A stretch of 6,255 nt of DNA from Deltaproteobacteria bacterium (GTDB lineage: Bacteria; Desulfobacterota; Desulfobacteria; Desulfobacterales; SG8-13): positions 1 to 6,255 of the forward strand of contig DAOVBC010000147.1 of NCBI GenBank assembly GCA_030670715.1, written 5' to 3'. This document shows, piece after piece, positions 6,253-6,255 of this stretch; position 1 is the stretch's first letter; each line of letters opens with the position of its first letter. Made by a program: the position numbers and the translations under genes. The notes below the pieces were generated by a model. That model did no database searches, was not told the origin of the DNA, and worked only from the letters and a program-made list of their open reading frames with translations.

Positions 6253-6255
6253 CGG

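Overview
The window looks like chromosomal DNA of a Gram-negative anaerobe, most likely a deltaproteobacterium of the sulfate-reducing Desulfobacterales type. This rests on the style of the NtrC-family regulator, the long hairpin-like intergenic repeats and the moderate base composition. It is an impression, not a demonstrated placement.

Layout, left to right. (1) 1-204, minus: the first 68 codons of an RpiR/MurR-type transcription regulator, cut by the window edge. (2) 205-749: an AT-rich divergent control region with candidate promoters in both directions and a 13-bp repeated near-palindrome. It is followed by a foldback (imperfect palindrome) element at 401-683. (3) 750-1811, plus: a prokaryotic ionotropic-glutamate-receptor-like potassium channel, with a ligand-binding domain split around a pore bearing the TTVGYGD filter. 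(4) 1812-2224: a convergent intergenic gap largely filled by a second, unrelated foldback element (1850-2188) flanked by a perfect 7-bp target-site duplication. (5) 2225-4645, minus: a penicillin-acylase-family (peptidase S45) N-terminal-nucleophile amidohydrolase with an N-terminal membrane segment. (6) 4646-4860: a spacer with a promoter candidate, a short heptamer tandem repeat and a 12-bp perfect palindrome. (7) 4861-6252, minus: a complete sigma54-dependent response regulator (receiver, AAA+, Fis-type HTH). Its sensor kinase is probably just outside the right edge.

How they may work together: no shared pathway is evident. The channel gene stands alone between two foldback elements. The acylase and the response regulator are co-oriented, but about 200 bp and a candidate promoter separate them, so a shared transcript is possible but not needed.

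The least expected signal is in the two foldback elements. On the plus strand of the first (the sense strand of the channel leader), 11 of its 17 non-Watson-Crick stem positions are G-U-compatible, against 2 on the minus strand. In the second the bias is reversed: 9 on the minus strand (the acylase sense strand) against 1 on the plus strand. This suggests each element is maintained or decaying as a folded single strand of one polarity.
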